Source: an uncultured bacterium (GTDB lineage Bacteria > Planctomycetota > UBA1135 > GCA-002686595). Taken from it: DNA of 64,000 nt. A model generated the notes under the pieces. That model had not been told where the DNA came from and did no database searches. It saw only the letters and a list, made by a program, of their open reading frames with translations. The stretch covers positions 26,210-90,209 of the forward strand of contig CALCXM010000183.1 in NCBI GenBank assembly GCA_937905825.1. The letters are read 5' to 3'. Shown piece after piece: positions 45,723 to 54,374 of this stretch. Numbering within the stretch: the stretch's first letter is position 1; the number at the start of each line of letters is the position of its first letter. Both the position numbers and the translations under genes were made by a program.

Positions 45723-46763
45723 TCAACGGGTCCCAATGACGCGGGCATACTTGAAATAGATCTGGAGGGTGAGCACGCTGAAGCCACAGGCAGCTACCGA
45801 GCCTCCATGGGCTTCTTGTGGATCACAGGCCATGAACTCGAGGTGGCTGTTGTTCTTGTACCCAAATTTCTTCGTCTGCCCTCCAAGTGGGCCAAGCCAG
45901 GTCTTCCACACCTCCCCTCCCGACTGATAGGCAACCAAGCTTCGCAGGTAGAACTCTTCTGGGTTGTGCCCCACGCCATCTGCAGTGGAGTCGATCGCGC
46001 GCTCGACCAATTGCTGGCTTCGCGCGCGGAACCCGTCCTTCTTGGCCGACTCTCCCGCAAGCAAGCGAGAAAGCAACTCGCAGGCCAGCGCAAGGTCCGT
46101 TGGATCCTGGATCGTCTTGTGGAGAGCCACCAAGGAAGCGGCCGCGTCAGCTAAGCGTCCCTGCTCGGACTCGATCCCGCCATCTTTGGCAGACGCGATC
46201 GCCATGCATGCCCAGGCAGTGGTGCGTGGATCAGGCTCCCCGCTGGCAGAGCCTTCCCGGTTCCAACCACCACTTTCCAGAGCGCGTGCCTCAAGGTAGG
46301 CCACCGCTTTCTGCGCCGTTGAATCAGCGCCGGCCTCTCCCGCAAGGACACGGTGTTCTGTGAGCACGAGCGTTGCGAGTGCATGCACCAGCAAGTCCGT
46401 CTCCGCTCCCGGCGAGACCAACCGGCCATCCTCTTCCTGCAATCCCTCGATCCAACCGAGAGCAGAGCGCACGGTACTTTGATAAGGCCCCGCAGCGCTC
46501 GTCGATCCCTCTCCGAGGACCGAAAAGACGGCTGCCGAGGTGACCCACAAATCATCCTGGGCGACGCCTGCGTGAACACCCGGAACACCTTGCGGCACGT
46601 CAAGCGCGCTCCAGGATCCGTCTGCGCACTGGGCTCCGATCAGGTCAAAGGCGGGCAGGGCAGCTTGCTGCATTCCCTCCACGGGCACCGAGCTACTGAC
46701 TTCTTGGATGGCGGGGGACGGTGTGCAGAAGAAGGCGATGGACGCAACGAGAGCTAGTTTCAT
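45723..46763 (-). CDS. Secreted prenyltransferase/squalene-oxidase-like repeat protein
   Basis: 346 aa, ATG 46763, signal peptide about 1-19. Toroid repeats are seen in ALGWIEGLQEEDGRL, AVAYLEARALESGGW and DPTDLALACELL, ending in GYKNNSHLEFM and GSVAACGFSVLTLQIY. Again no cyclase acid motif is visible. It is a shorter relative of the protein at 43566, convergent with it. The pair may form an extracellular system, which is inference. Divergent from the sulfatase at 47089. Confidence 0.72.
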   Translation of the reverse strand: MKLALVASIAFFCTPSPAIQEVSSSVPVEGMQQAALPAFDLIGAQCADGSWSALDVPQGVPGVHAGVAQDDLWVTSAAVFSVLGEGSTSAAGPYQSTVRSALGWIEGLQEEDGRLVSPGAETDLLVHALATLVLTEHRVLAGEAGADSTAQKAVAYLEARALESGGWNREGSASGEPDPRTTAWACMAIASAKDGGIESEQGRLADAAASLVALHKTIQDPTDLALACELLSRLLAGESAKKDGFRARSQQLVERAIDSTADGVGHNPEEFYLRSLVAYQSGGEVWKTWLGPLGGQTKKFGYKNNSHLEFMACDPQEAHGGSVAACGFSVLTLQIYFKYARVIGTR

Positions 46764-47088
46764 GGCAATTCGATTGGGTTTTCCTGAAGAACGGAGCACC
46801 GGCGGATGGAGTTCGAATTCTCTCATGGATCGGACCAGCTTGGACAACGGACCCGCCCTTCTGCACCGTGATTGATTCGTCCATGCAGCTGAGTTGAAGG
46901 AGAGCGGCGGGCACTGAGGCTTGTCGAAGAAGATTGTCCCCTGCGCGCAAGGTTGCCGATCCTGGCAGGCACCCTTGGCTTGTCCTACCCTGACGGGAGT
47001 GGAGCAACTGCGCGTCCGACGGCCATGCCAATTGGACAGACATGCTCATCCGCCTTGCCCGACGAAACCCTGGACGCGAGACCCCCCC
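46764..47088. other. Divergent intergenic region, 325 bp
   Basis: Promoter region for the secreted repeat protein (minus) and the lipoprotein sulfatase (plus). No convincing -35/-10 pair, operator or small gene was identified. Confidence 0.5.
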
Positions 47089-48624
47089 ATGCCCCAGCCC
47101 GCTGCTCACCTACTCCCCTTGCTGATCGGGCTGGCCGCCTGTGCCACGGAAGCGTCGGTTCAAGAATTGGGCGAAGCCCCTCAAGCGGTCCTCCCGAACA
47201 TTGTCCTGATCCTGGCGGACGACATGGGCTGGGGGGACGTCGGGTGCTACTCCCAGGAATCGTTGGTGCCGACCCCAGCACTCGACTCCCTGGCTGCCTC
47301 TGGCCTGCGCTTCACGGATGCGCACTCCCCTTCGTCCGTCTGTTCTCCAACGCGCTACGGGATTCTGACGGGGCGCTACGCATGGCGTAGCGAGCTCAAG
47401 CGCAGCGTTGTTTGGGAATGGGGGCGGCCCTTGATTGAAGACGAACGCACGACCTTGCCCGAGATGCTTCAAGCCCGCGGTTATCGCACCGCCTGCATAG
47501 GCAAGTGGCACCTCGGTTGGACCTGGTTGGATTCCAAAGGCAACAGCGTCAACGATGAGGTTCCCTTCTGGCCGCGGAGCTCGCCCGCACGCGCCCAAGC
47601 GGCTGCGCGGATCGACTTCGACCAGGGCCTGCGCAACGGCCCGACCACCCATGGGTTCGACACCTACTTCGGTGACGACGTGCCCAACTTCCCGCCGCGT
47701 GCTTGGATCCGCGATGACAAGCTGCTTGACGCCCCGACGCAGTCAAAACCCGAAGGCATGTTTGGTTCCGCCGGACCGACTACTCCTGGGTGGGATCTTG
47801 CGCTGGTCATGCCTCGACTCGCGCAGGAAGCGGTTCAGTACATCGAAGGCCAGAAGGCAAGCGATCGTCCCTTCTTCCTCTACTTACCTCTGACCGCCCC
47901 ACACACTCCGATTGCCCCTTCCCCGGAATTCGTTGGTAGCACGCCAGCGGGAGCCTACGGAGACTATGTGGCCGAGGTCGACTGGGTTGTCGGGCGAGTC
48001 CTGCAGGCCCTCGAGCGCAGCGCTCTCGACAAAGACACGGTGATCCTTTTCACCAGCGACAACGGCTCCCCTGCTCGCGATGGAACTGGGATGAGTGGGC
48101 CTCTGGGCTCGGTCACTCGGCGCTTCGGCCACAACCCGAATGCAAGCTGGCGCGGCTACAAAGCAGACGCCTGGGAAGCGGGACACAGGATTCCCATGAT
48201 CGTGCGATGGCCGGGCCGCACCACAGGGGGACAGCAGTCGCAGGCGCTAGTGGGACTGCAAGACATCTACGCGACACTCGCGCAAGCCCTCACGCTGACG
48301 GTACAGCCGGGTGAGGGTTTGGATAGCGTGAGCTTCCTCCCCGTCTTGCACGACCCGCAAGCCCCGGGACGCAAGGGGATCATTCATCACTCCCTGGACG
48401 GCACCTTCGCCGTGAGGCAAGGACCCTGGAAGTTGATCGAGGGCAATTTGGGGTCTGGCGGCTTTTCGAGGCCAAGCCGCGTTGAGCCTGGACCGGATGA
48501 TCCTGGTGGACAGCTCTACAACCTCAACAACGACCCGGCCGAGACAACCAACCTGTGGAAGGAATTCCCCGAGCGCGTGGTGGAGCTGCAAGCGCTGCTC
48601 GCCGCCGCCCGCAAACTGCAATAG
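47089..48624 (+). CDS. Lipoprotein sulfatase (S1 family)
   Basis: 511 aa from ATG 47089. A hydrophobic signal ends in the lipobox LAAC (C18), so it is likely tethered to a membrane. The sulfatase core has ADDMGWGD, the FGly signature CSPTR (85-89), GKWHLGW, APHTPI and FTSDNGSP. Closely similar to the sulfatase at 36181 in gene order of motifs, indicating paralogy. The longer open frame before 47089 lacks any signal. Acts on sulfated polymers; the exact target is not readable. Confidence 0.92.
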   Translation: MPQPAAHLLPLLIGLAACATEASVQELGEAPQAVLPNIVLILADDMGWGDVGCYSQESLVPTPALDSLAASGLRFTDAHSPSSVCSPTRYGILTGRYAWRSELKRSVVWEWGRPLIEDERTTLPEMLQARGYRTACIGKWHLGWTWLDSKGNSVNDEVPFWPRSSPARAQAAARIDFDQGLRNGPTTHGFDTYFGDDVPNFPPRAWIRDDKLLDAPTQSKPEGMFGSAGPTTPGWDLALVMPRLAQEAVQYIEGQKASDRPFFLYLPLTAPHTPIAPSPEFVGSTPAGAYGDYVAEVDWVVGRVLQALERSALDKDTVILFTSDNGSPARDGTGMSGPLGSVTRRFGHNPNASWRGYKADAWEAGHRIPMIVRWPGRTTGGQQSQALVGLQDIYATLAQALTLTVQPGEGLDSVSFLPVLHDPQAPGRKGIIHHSLDGTFAVRQGPWKLIEGNLGSGGFSRPSRVEPGPDDPGGQLYNLNNDPAETTNLWKEFPERVVELQALLAAARKLQ

Positions 48625-48627
48625 GGT

Positions 48628-48675
48628 CCGCCTGTGCACCCCGCGAGCCCAAGGGACGCGAGCGTGGACAGGCGG
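48628..48675 (+). terminator. Long hairpin after the lipoprotein sulfatase
   Basis: CCGCCTGT (48628-48635) pairs with ACAGGCGG (48668-48675), with an inner CGCG/CGCG pair, beginning 4 bases after the stop. It lacks a U-tract, so it is a candidate only. Confidence 0.4.
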
Positions 48676-48809
48676 GGTCGTGTCCTGTGAAAAGCAACGA
48701 GCTTGATCCAGAGGCATTCGCGCACGGAACAGCTAGGCTGGGCCGGTGCTTGCTGGTCAGAACACCGTCGCTTGCTTTCCGTTCGTTCCTCAAGAACCCC
48801 ATCAGCCCC

Positions 48810-49177
48810 ATGCTGCATCCAATCCGCACTCTTCTCCTGCTCAGCGCTTGCGTAGGTCTACACGCCCAGGGAACTGCGGAGACGGTCAAGGTCTTCATCC
48901 TCTCCGGGAAGTCGAACATGGTGGGCTGGGCCAACATACGCACCCTGCAGACGACGGGCAAGATCGAGCGCAAGGAGCCTACTACCGCAAACTCGTCCAA
49001 GAGGTGCAGCGCTTCCGGGCAGCCCAGAGCAAGATCGCGAAGGACTCCCGGACCCGATTTGTGCCCACAGCCCACTGCTGGGATGCAAACGCCGAGACGC
49101 GGCGCCAGGCCTTTGAGCACGTAAAGAGTCAACTCCGCAACAAGCTGCAAGCGGCCATCCTGTCGCCAGCAAACTAG
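48810..49177 (+). pseudogene. Decayed sialate-O-acetylesterase-like (SASA) gene
   Basis: From ATG 48810 a signal peptide (RTLLLLSACVGLHAQ) leads into VKVFILSGKSNMVGWANI. This is the nucleophile block of SASA-type carbohydrate esterases, which usually read GQSNMVG; here glutamine is lysine. The frame loses similarity near 48970. A second frame, one shift away, then gives a plausible C-terminal piece (YYRKLVQEVQRFRAAQSK, and RFVPTAHCWDANAET) to TAG 49177. The total of about 120 codons is less than half a normal enzyme. This indicates an internal deletion with frameshift. It could formerly have deacetylated a polysaccharide alongside the sulfatases. Confidence 0.7.
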
Positions 49178-50565
49178 GGAGCGAACTCGTACAGTTCTTC
49201 CGGACCCGAGCGTCCGTCTTCCTCGTGTGTCCAGGTCACGCGGCGCCTCGATTCCGTTCGCACGGACTCCGCCAGCCACTTCCCCCGCCGCCAGAACGAC
49301 AGGGCGCTTGTTCGGTGAGAAGTTTGCGGAGCGTCGAACAGGGGGCGAAAGCTGCGCCCCGCTAACTCTGCTGGGAAGGGCACACCACACAGCTCCGCGA
49401 GAGTCGGGTAGATGTCGATGGACTCCACCAGCGCCTTGGTGCTCGCGCCGGCGCTTGGCATTCCGGGTACAGAGATCAGCAAGGCGCTGCGCAGGGCCAC
49501 CTCAAAGGTCGTGTGTTTGCCGAACAGAGCTTGATCGCCGAGGTGCCAACCATGGTCTCCCCAAACGACGACGATTGTCTTGTCGTCCAATTTGAGTTCC
49601 GCAAGCCGCGCGAGCACGCGCCCCACTTGCGCATCCACGTAGCTCACGCAGGCGAAGTACCCGTGCCGCAAGTGTCGACGTTCCGCTTCTGACCAATGTT
49701 TGTCCTCGTAGCCAGCTCCCGCGTAGTTGCCCGTCACTTCGCCGCTCTGCAGCCAACCGCTCACTTGGGGCAAGTTGGCTGGCCGTTCCCCTTGGATGGC
49801 GAGGGGCAAGGTTTCGCGATCGTACAAGTCCCAGTACTTCTTGGGTGCCGCGAAGGGCAAGTGCGGTTTGAAGAACCCAACTCCCAAGAAGAAGGGTTGG
49901 TCCGACTTGGCCAACAGATCCAGCTGTTCGATGGCCTGGCTTGCGAGCTGCGCGTCGGGGTATTGATCGTCCTCGACGTCGGCTGCTTCGAAGATCGAAC
50001 TCTCCCGCGCAACGCGAGCTCGGCCGCCCGCGTAGCCGTGCAACAAGTGACGAGCCTCGCCCCAGGGCCCGGGATCCGTGGGAGTTGCATCCCAAGCCCC
50101 CGGCAATTCCTGTTCGCCCTGACGGTCCAGACCATCATGAGAGTGACTGATCTTCCCAAGACAAACCGTTCGATAGCCTGCTAAACGAAAGGCCCGCGGC
50201 ATGGAGGCCTGCAGCTCGGTATTGCCCTTCGCCTTGGCGCCTCGCAGGGTTTGGAAGGCAGCGTTCCCATAATGCATGGCCTGCGTCGGCCGGCGTCCCG
50301 TCAAGAAGGCGAAGCGCGACGCCCCACAGGTTGGAAGCGCAACGTACTGCCGATCGAAGCGCAAGGCCGTGCTAGCGAAGGCGTCGAGGGCCGGGCTCTG
50401 CACATGCTGCTCCCCGTAGCAACCCAACTCGGGCCGCAAATCGTCGATGCAAATCAGCAAGACATTGGGCGGGGAAGCCTGCCCCAGTTCCATCTTCCCC
50501 CCGCAGCCCACAACGCAGATCCAAATCAGCAGAAGCCCGGCGACACACCATGGGGATCGATTCAT
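49174..50565 (-). CDS. Iduronate-2-sulfatase-like lipoprotein sulfatase, C-terminally short
   Basis: 463 aa from ATG 50565. The signal peptide ends VVGC (C21), a lipobox. The core has ICIDDLRPELGCYG, the FGly signature CGASR (80-84), GFFKPHLPFAAP and WGDHGWHLGD, typical of the iduronate-2-sulfatase group. The protein stops at ELYEFAP, where family members usually continue with LYD...DP.E..N.A. The missing 15-25 residues and the abutting esterase pseudogene at 49177 suggest that a deletion trimmed it. The catalytic core is complete, so activity is possible. Confidence 0.88.
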   Translation of the reverse strand: MNRSPWCVAGLLLIWICVVGCGGKMELGQASPPNVLLICIDDLRPELGCYGEQHVQSPALDAFASTALRFDRQYVALPTCGASRFAFLTGRRPTQAMHYGNAAFQTLRGAKAKGNTELQASMPRAFRLAGYRTVCLGKISHSHDGLDRQGEQELPGAWDATPTDPGPWGEARHLLHGYAGGRARVARESSIFEAADVEDDQYPDAQLASQAIEQLDLLAKSDQPFFLGVGFFKPHLPFAAPKKYWDLYDRETLPLAIQGERPANLPQVSGWLQSGEVTGNYAGAGYEDKHWSEAERRHLRHGYFACVSYVDAQVGRVLARLAELKLDDKTIVVVWGDHGWHLGDQALFGKHTTFEVALRSALLISVPGMPSAGASTKALVESIDIYPTLAELCGVPFPAELAGRSFRPLFDAPQTSHRTSALSFWRRGKWLAESVRTESRRRVTWTHEEDGRSGPEELYEFAP

Positions 50566-50602
50566 GCGCTCAGCATAGCAACTACCCCGCCGCAGGCCAG
50601 AT

Positions 50603-50634
50603 GATGCGACCGCCGACAGTGCGGCGATCGCATC
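50603..50634 (-). terminator. Hairpin between FG-GAP gene and sulfatase
   Basis: GATGCGA (50603-50609) pairs with TCGCATC (50628-50634), with an inner CCGC/GCGG stem and a small bulge. It follows the FG-GAP stop by about 20 bases and precedes the sulfatase start. No U-tract. Confidence 0.4.
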
Positions 50635-50655
50635 TCGCAAGCAAACGCTGAACGC

Positions 50656-52368
50656 TTAGGGCACGACTCTGAAGCTCAGGGCATCCGTCAAGCCAACGCC
50701 AAAGGCGTCCGCCGTGTCGCGGCTCCAATACTGGGCGTAGATTTGATCTCCGGGCAGGATCGACTCCGCGACCATGTAGGCCTGTGAAAAGTGGAAGCTG
50801 TATTCCCCCGAACAATCCGGTGCCCCAAGACTTCCCGCGGAAGACTGCGGAGTGGTGCGCCGTTGGGGCGCGCCCACGCACAGGGTGCCGCCAAAGAAGG
50901 GCAGGTTGAGCGGGCCTCGGCCCCACAGCAAGAGACCGATCTTTTGATTGATCACGTTGCTTGCCTTGACCCGGAAGTTGTTCGCGATCGACGCACTCGG
51001 CAGACCCTCGTAACTGATCGCGGGCAGGCACCCTTGGCTGTTGACCTTGGCGCTGCAATAGGTGCTCGCAAAGGGCGCCTGGGAGATGTGCACTTGGGCT
51101 TGGCCTTCCTGACTGGGGCCGTCGGGAATGCCGAACACGAAGTCCCCTACTCCGTCCAAGTTCAAGTCTCCTGCGCTGCTCACGGAGCGCCCCGCGTGAT
51201 CGTTCGGGGTCGCGGAATAGGTAGCGAGCACAAGGCCATTGGCCCCGGAGATCACGCGCACCTCACCGGCCTCGTTGTTGCCCGCCCCGTGGAGATTGGG
51301 GGAGCCGATCAGAAGATCCTTGCGGCCGTCCCCGTTGAAGTCCCCGAAGCCCGACAAGGCTTGCCCGAGCCGCGCACTCGCATGGGGTCCGGTGAAGGTG
51401 AACAGCAGGTTCCCGTTAAAACCGGAGTACATGCGAACGAGGCCCGCATCCAGGCCCACACCGAGGATGTCCGCGTAGGGCATGCTGACCGCGTAGTCGT
51501 TGGCCCCGTCGCCGTTGGCATCGCCGATGCCGGCGACCGCATAGCCAAACCAGGTGTCGTTGGTGGTGCCATTGACCGTGCTGATGGTCGAACCCAAGCC
51601 GTTCAGAATCAGGATCCGTCCACGATCGGAGCCGCCCGCATCAAAGCGCGGAGAGCCGATCAAGATGCGGCTCTGCACCGCATTGCTCTCGTGCAAGGTA
51701 TCGAGGGAGTAGCCCAGGTTTTCCCCGAACTCATCCCCGAAGCGCACCCACAGATTGGACAAGTCCGATCCCGAGAAGGCGAAGACCGCACCGCAGTCGA
51801 TCAACCCCCCGTTGTCAAAGGACGGCGCACCGAGTGCAAAGTCACTGATGCCATCCCCGGTGATGTCCCCGAGGCCGCGCACCACCGAGCCAACTTGAGT
51901 GTTCAGGCTGTTTGACCAGAGCGAGAAGAGCGTTGCATCCTGGGCTGGCGCTAGCACGTAGACCTTGCCTCCCCCGGAGACGCCTGCCCCATTGTTGTCG
52001 TAGAGCGGCGCCCCCACAATGATCTCACTGGCACCGTCTCCATTGAGGTCCCCGATGCCATCCACGGAACGGCCAAAGAGATCTCCCGGGAACTCTCCGG
52101 AAGCGGTCCATAGGAGCGCACCGGTCTTGCCCGAGTAGATGTAGACACTTCCCGAGGCGGCCCCATTGACGTCGTCGAAAGGCGCTCCCACGAGAATGTC
52201 CGGGTGACCGTCGAAGTTGATGTCGTCAACGTTTGCAACGGAGTAACCGAAGTCGTCGGAGCTGGTGGCCTCGTCCCCCAAGAGATAGGCAAGTTCCTGG
52301 GCCTCGGAGTTGGAGCTACTGACGATTGTCAGTGCTAGAAGGGCGATAAGAGCGCGTGTACTTTGCAT
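50656..52368 (-). CDS. Secreted FG-GAP repeat (integrin-alpha-like) protein
   Basis: 570 aa with signal peptide (to about 23). Residues 30-425 contain seven FG-GAP blades, each with a D-x-N-x-D-G calcium-binding loop (for example DINFDGHPDILVG, DLNGDGASEIIVG, DFNGDGRKDLLIG), forming a beta-propeller. The C-terminal 135 residues are a distinct module: YCSAKVNSQGCLPAI, an FRVKASN block, LCVGAPQRRT, and a QYWSRD ending LTDALSFRVVP. This module probably handles export or surface attachment, because a variant follows the propeller at 57138. The ligand is unknown. Confidence 0.88.
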   Translation of the reverse strand: MQSTRALIALLALTIVSSSNSEAQELAYLLGDEATSSDDFGYSVANVDDINFDGHPDILVGAPFDDVNGAASGSVYIYSGKTGALLWTASGEFPGDLFGRSVDGIGDLNGDGASEIIVGAPLYDNNGAGVSGGGKVYVLAPAQDATLFSLWSNSLNTQVGSVVRGLGDITGDGISDFALGAPSFDNGGLIDCGAVFAFSGSDLSNLWVRFGDEFGENLGYSLDTLHESNAVQSRILIGSPRFDAGGSDRGRILILNGLGSTISTVNGTTNDTWFGYAVAGIGDANGDGANDYAVSMPYADILGVGLDAGLVRMYSGFNGNLLFTFTGPHASARLGQALSGFGDFNGDGRKDLLIGSPNLHGAGNNEAGEVRVISGANGLVLATYSATPNDHAGRSVSSAGDLNLDGVGDFVFGIPDGPSQEGQAQVHISQAPFASTYCSAKVNSQGCLPAISYEGLPSASIANNFRVKASNVINQKIGLLLWGRGPLNLPFFGGTLCVGAPQRRTTPQSSAGSLGAPDCSGEYSFHFSQAYMVAESILPGDQIYAQYWSRDTADAFGVGLTDALSFRVVP

Positions 52369-52772
52369 GGCTGTCCTTTTTTGAGGGTCTCAACATTGTC
52401 TGGGGAAGCCGGTTGCGCATCGCAACGACCAAGCTCCACTGCTCAGCCGCAGGGCAGGACCAGGGCACGACAGGATTCCTGCGTAGGAGAACTTTTTTTG
52501 GTCAGAGGACGGCGAGCGGGCCGGCCACGGGGACAGATTGCGCGAGCGCAGGGCTGGCGCGCCTTGCAGGACACATGGATTGAAAGGCAACAAACGCAAT
52601 CACTTGCCCCACCCCCATCAAAGCAATAGAAAGCGGTGCACCCAGGAAATTGCCCGGGGGAACCACATTCCGCCCCATTCGAAAGGAGATGTAGCGAGGC
52701 ACTCTCCGGGCCAGTACGTTCAACCCCTCGTTCGAAGGACCTCTCGCATTGGATGACCACCCCGGAGTATCG
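52369..52772. other. Divergent intergenic region, 404 bp
   Basis: Between the FG-GAP gene (minus) and the carboxypeptidase-regulatory-domain pair (plus). A short open frame on the minus strand (52502-52723) has a hydrophobic stretch but no ribosome site or recognised family; I treat it as chance. No operator was identified. Confidence 0.45.
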
Positions 52773-54371
52773 ATGAGTCTGCGTGAAATCTTCGTCGGCG
52801 CTGGATTGGGAACGTTGGCCGCGGTCGGAGTTTGGAGTTTCGAGGATCCCCGGCCGGAACCTAGCGCGCACTTTGAAGCGGGCGCGCTGCCTGCAAATGG
52901 CGCGACCTCGACAACGCCGGCCCCCCCAAACTCGTCGATCCTAGCGGATTCGACAGGGACACAGAGGCGCGTGGAGATCGAGCCAATCGATGCCGGCGCG
53001 ATCGACCCGGTCTTTGCGGTGGTCGGGCTCGGTCAGGTTCGAGAAGCGAATGGCGACACGGTCCCCGGGACCGTCCCGCACTTCGAGAATGAAGAAGCGC
53101 AAACTCTCAAAGCATCCAGCGGACCTGATGGAACCTGGTCCATGCACGGGTTGGTGCCGGGGACATGGGAACTTCAGGCAGATGCTTCCGGTTACTTGCC
53201 CTATCGCGAAGAGGTCAACGTTCCGGCGCTCAAGCATTGGCGTCACGACTTTGTCCTGGAGCGCGCGCGCTGCTTGCCCGTGCGCTTTGAATCACCGAGC
53301 GGGGAAGCCATTGAAGCGGATCGAATCGGATCCATGGGCGCCTTCCTCGGAGTCTGTGCCACCTTCGAACAACCGAGTTCCCCCTTGCCAGGTGTCACGG
53401 GCCGGACGCCTTACCGCTACGCCCAGGGCGTCTTCCGTGCGCGGGCCGAGCAAAACACGCCGGCGAACTTAGACGCGCGCTATCAAGGCCAGCTCGAGCT
53501 GATCACGGCGGACCCTGTCTGGGTCAGCCTGTGCTACCGGGACGCGGTGCTGCAATCGCGAGCCCTTGGGCCCGATGAACAAGAGTTGACCTTCGTTGTC
53601 GAGCAAGAGATCATCGAGGGCTTGTTCGGAGAGGTTCGAGTCCGAGTGGTCGAGCGAGGATCGGGCCTCCCCATCGAAAAGGGAGTGCAGTTGGTGCACC
53701 CCAGCGGAGGTGTGCGAGTGGAAACGGAGTGCGTGGAGGGCGATTGGATCTTTAGCAAGGTCCCCCCCGGCAAAATGGATCTCAGCCTTCACCACAGCCA
53801 ATGGGAGTGGCTCGAACGCAGTGTGCATGTGCCGGCTGGTGGCCGGGTCGAATTAGGAACCATCGTTCTCGGTCGGCGCCAGGACTTTCAGGTGTGGGTA
53901 GAAGACGAAGCGGGCAACCCGCTCGCGGTCAACGTTCAGGCTGCACGCTCGGAACTTGCGGTCAGCCCCGACGACTACGATCTACGCATCAGCAGCTCGG
54001 CGGACTCCGCGGGCTTGACCAACATCAACTGGTTAGCTCCAGGCCTGACCCTCGTGCGCGCCGGCGGTCGAGACGGTTGGGGGTGCGCGGCGAAACTCGT
54101 GGACACCAACTCCGTCCAGGAGGTGAAGTTGGTTTTGCAGCCGGGCACCCAAGTGATCTTCAAGCAGGAAGGGCAACGGTACCCGAATCAAACCACAGCC
54201 ATCGAGGATCCGGCTGGCTTGAAGTTGCAGGTGGGGGCCTATCTACAGCGTGAGCTGTACTTGGTTCCGGGTCACTACACCTTGCGCGTGTTCAGCGCGG
54301 GGCAGGAAACGGAAAGCCAGGCCTTCGAAGTCCAGGCTGAGCGTCACGTCGTTCGCTACGGAAAGGGTTGA
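52773..54371 (+). CDS. Membrane-anchored carboxypeptidase-regulatory-domain protein A
   Basis: 532 aa, ATG 52773 with GGAG 7 bases upstream (an in-frame TTG at 52749 is unlikely). A single helix (about 6-20) is followed by a periplasmic region with several transthyretin-like beta-sandwich modules, e.g. SGPDGTWSMHGLVPGTWELQ and VHPSGG...FSKVPPGKMDLS-type turns. These modules bind or scaffold and are not peptidases. It is followed 3 bases later by a similar gene, forming an operon. I infer a surface or envelope role. Confidence 0.75.
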   Translation: MSLREIFVGAGLGTLAAVGVWSFEDPRPEPSAHFEAGALPANGATSTTPAPPNSSILADSTGTQRRVEIEPIDAGAIDPVFAVVGLGQVREANGDTVPGTVPHFENEEAQTLKASSGPDGTWSMHGLVPGTWELQADASGYLPYREEVNVPALKHWRHDFVLERARCLPVRFESPSGEAIEADRIGSMGAFLGVCATFEQPSSPLPGVTGRTPYRYAQGVFRARAEQNTPANLDARYQGQLELITADPVWVSLCYRDAVLQSRALGPDEQELTFVVEQEIIEGLFGEVRVRVVERGSGLPIEKGVQLVHPSGGVRVETECVEGDWIFSKVPPGKMDLSLHHSQWEWLERSVHVPAGGRVELGTIVLGRRQDFQVWVEDEAGNPLAVNVQAARSELAVSPDDYDLRISSSADSAGLTNINWLAPGLTLVRAGGRDGWGCAAKLVDTNSVQEVKLVLQPGTQVIFKQEGQRYPNQTTAIEDPAGLKLQVGAYLQRELYLVPGHYTLRVFSAGQETESQAFEVQAERHVVRYGKG

Positions 54372-54374
54372 CCC

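Noticed and set aside
52502..52723. Small minus-strand frame with a hydrophobic stretch
   Set aside because: No ribosome site or family match, and it lies in the divergent promoter gap.
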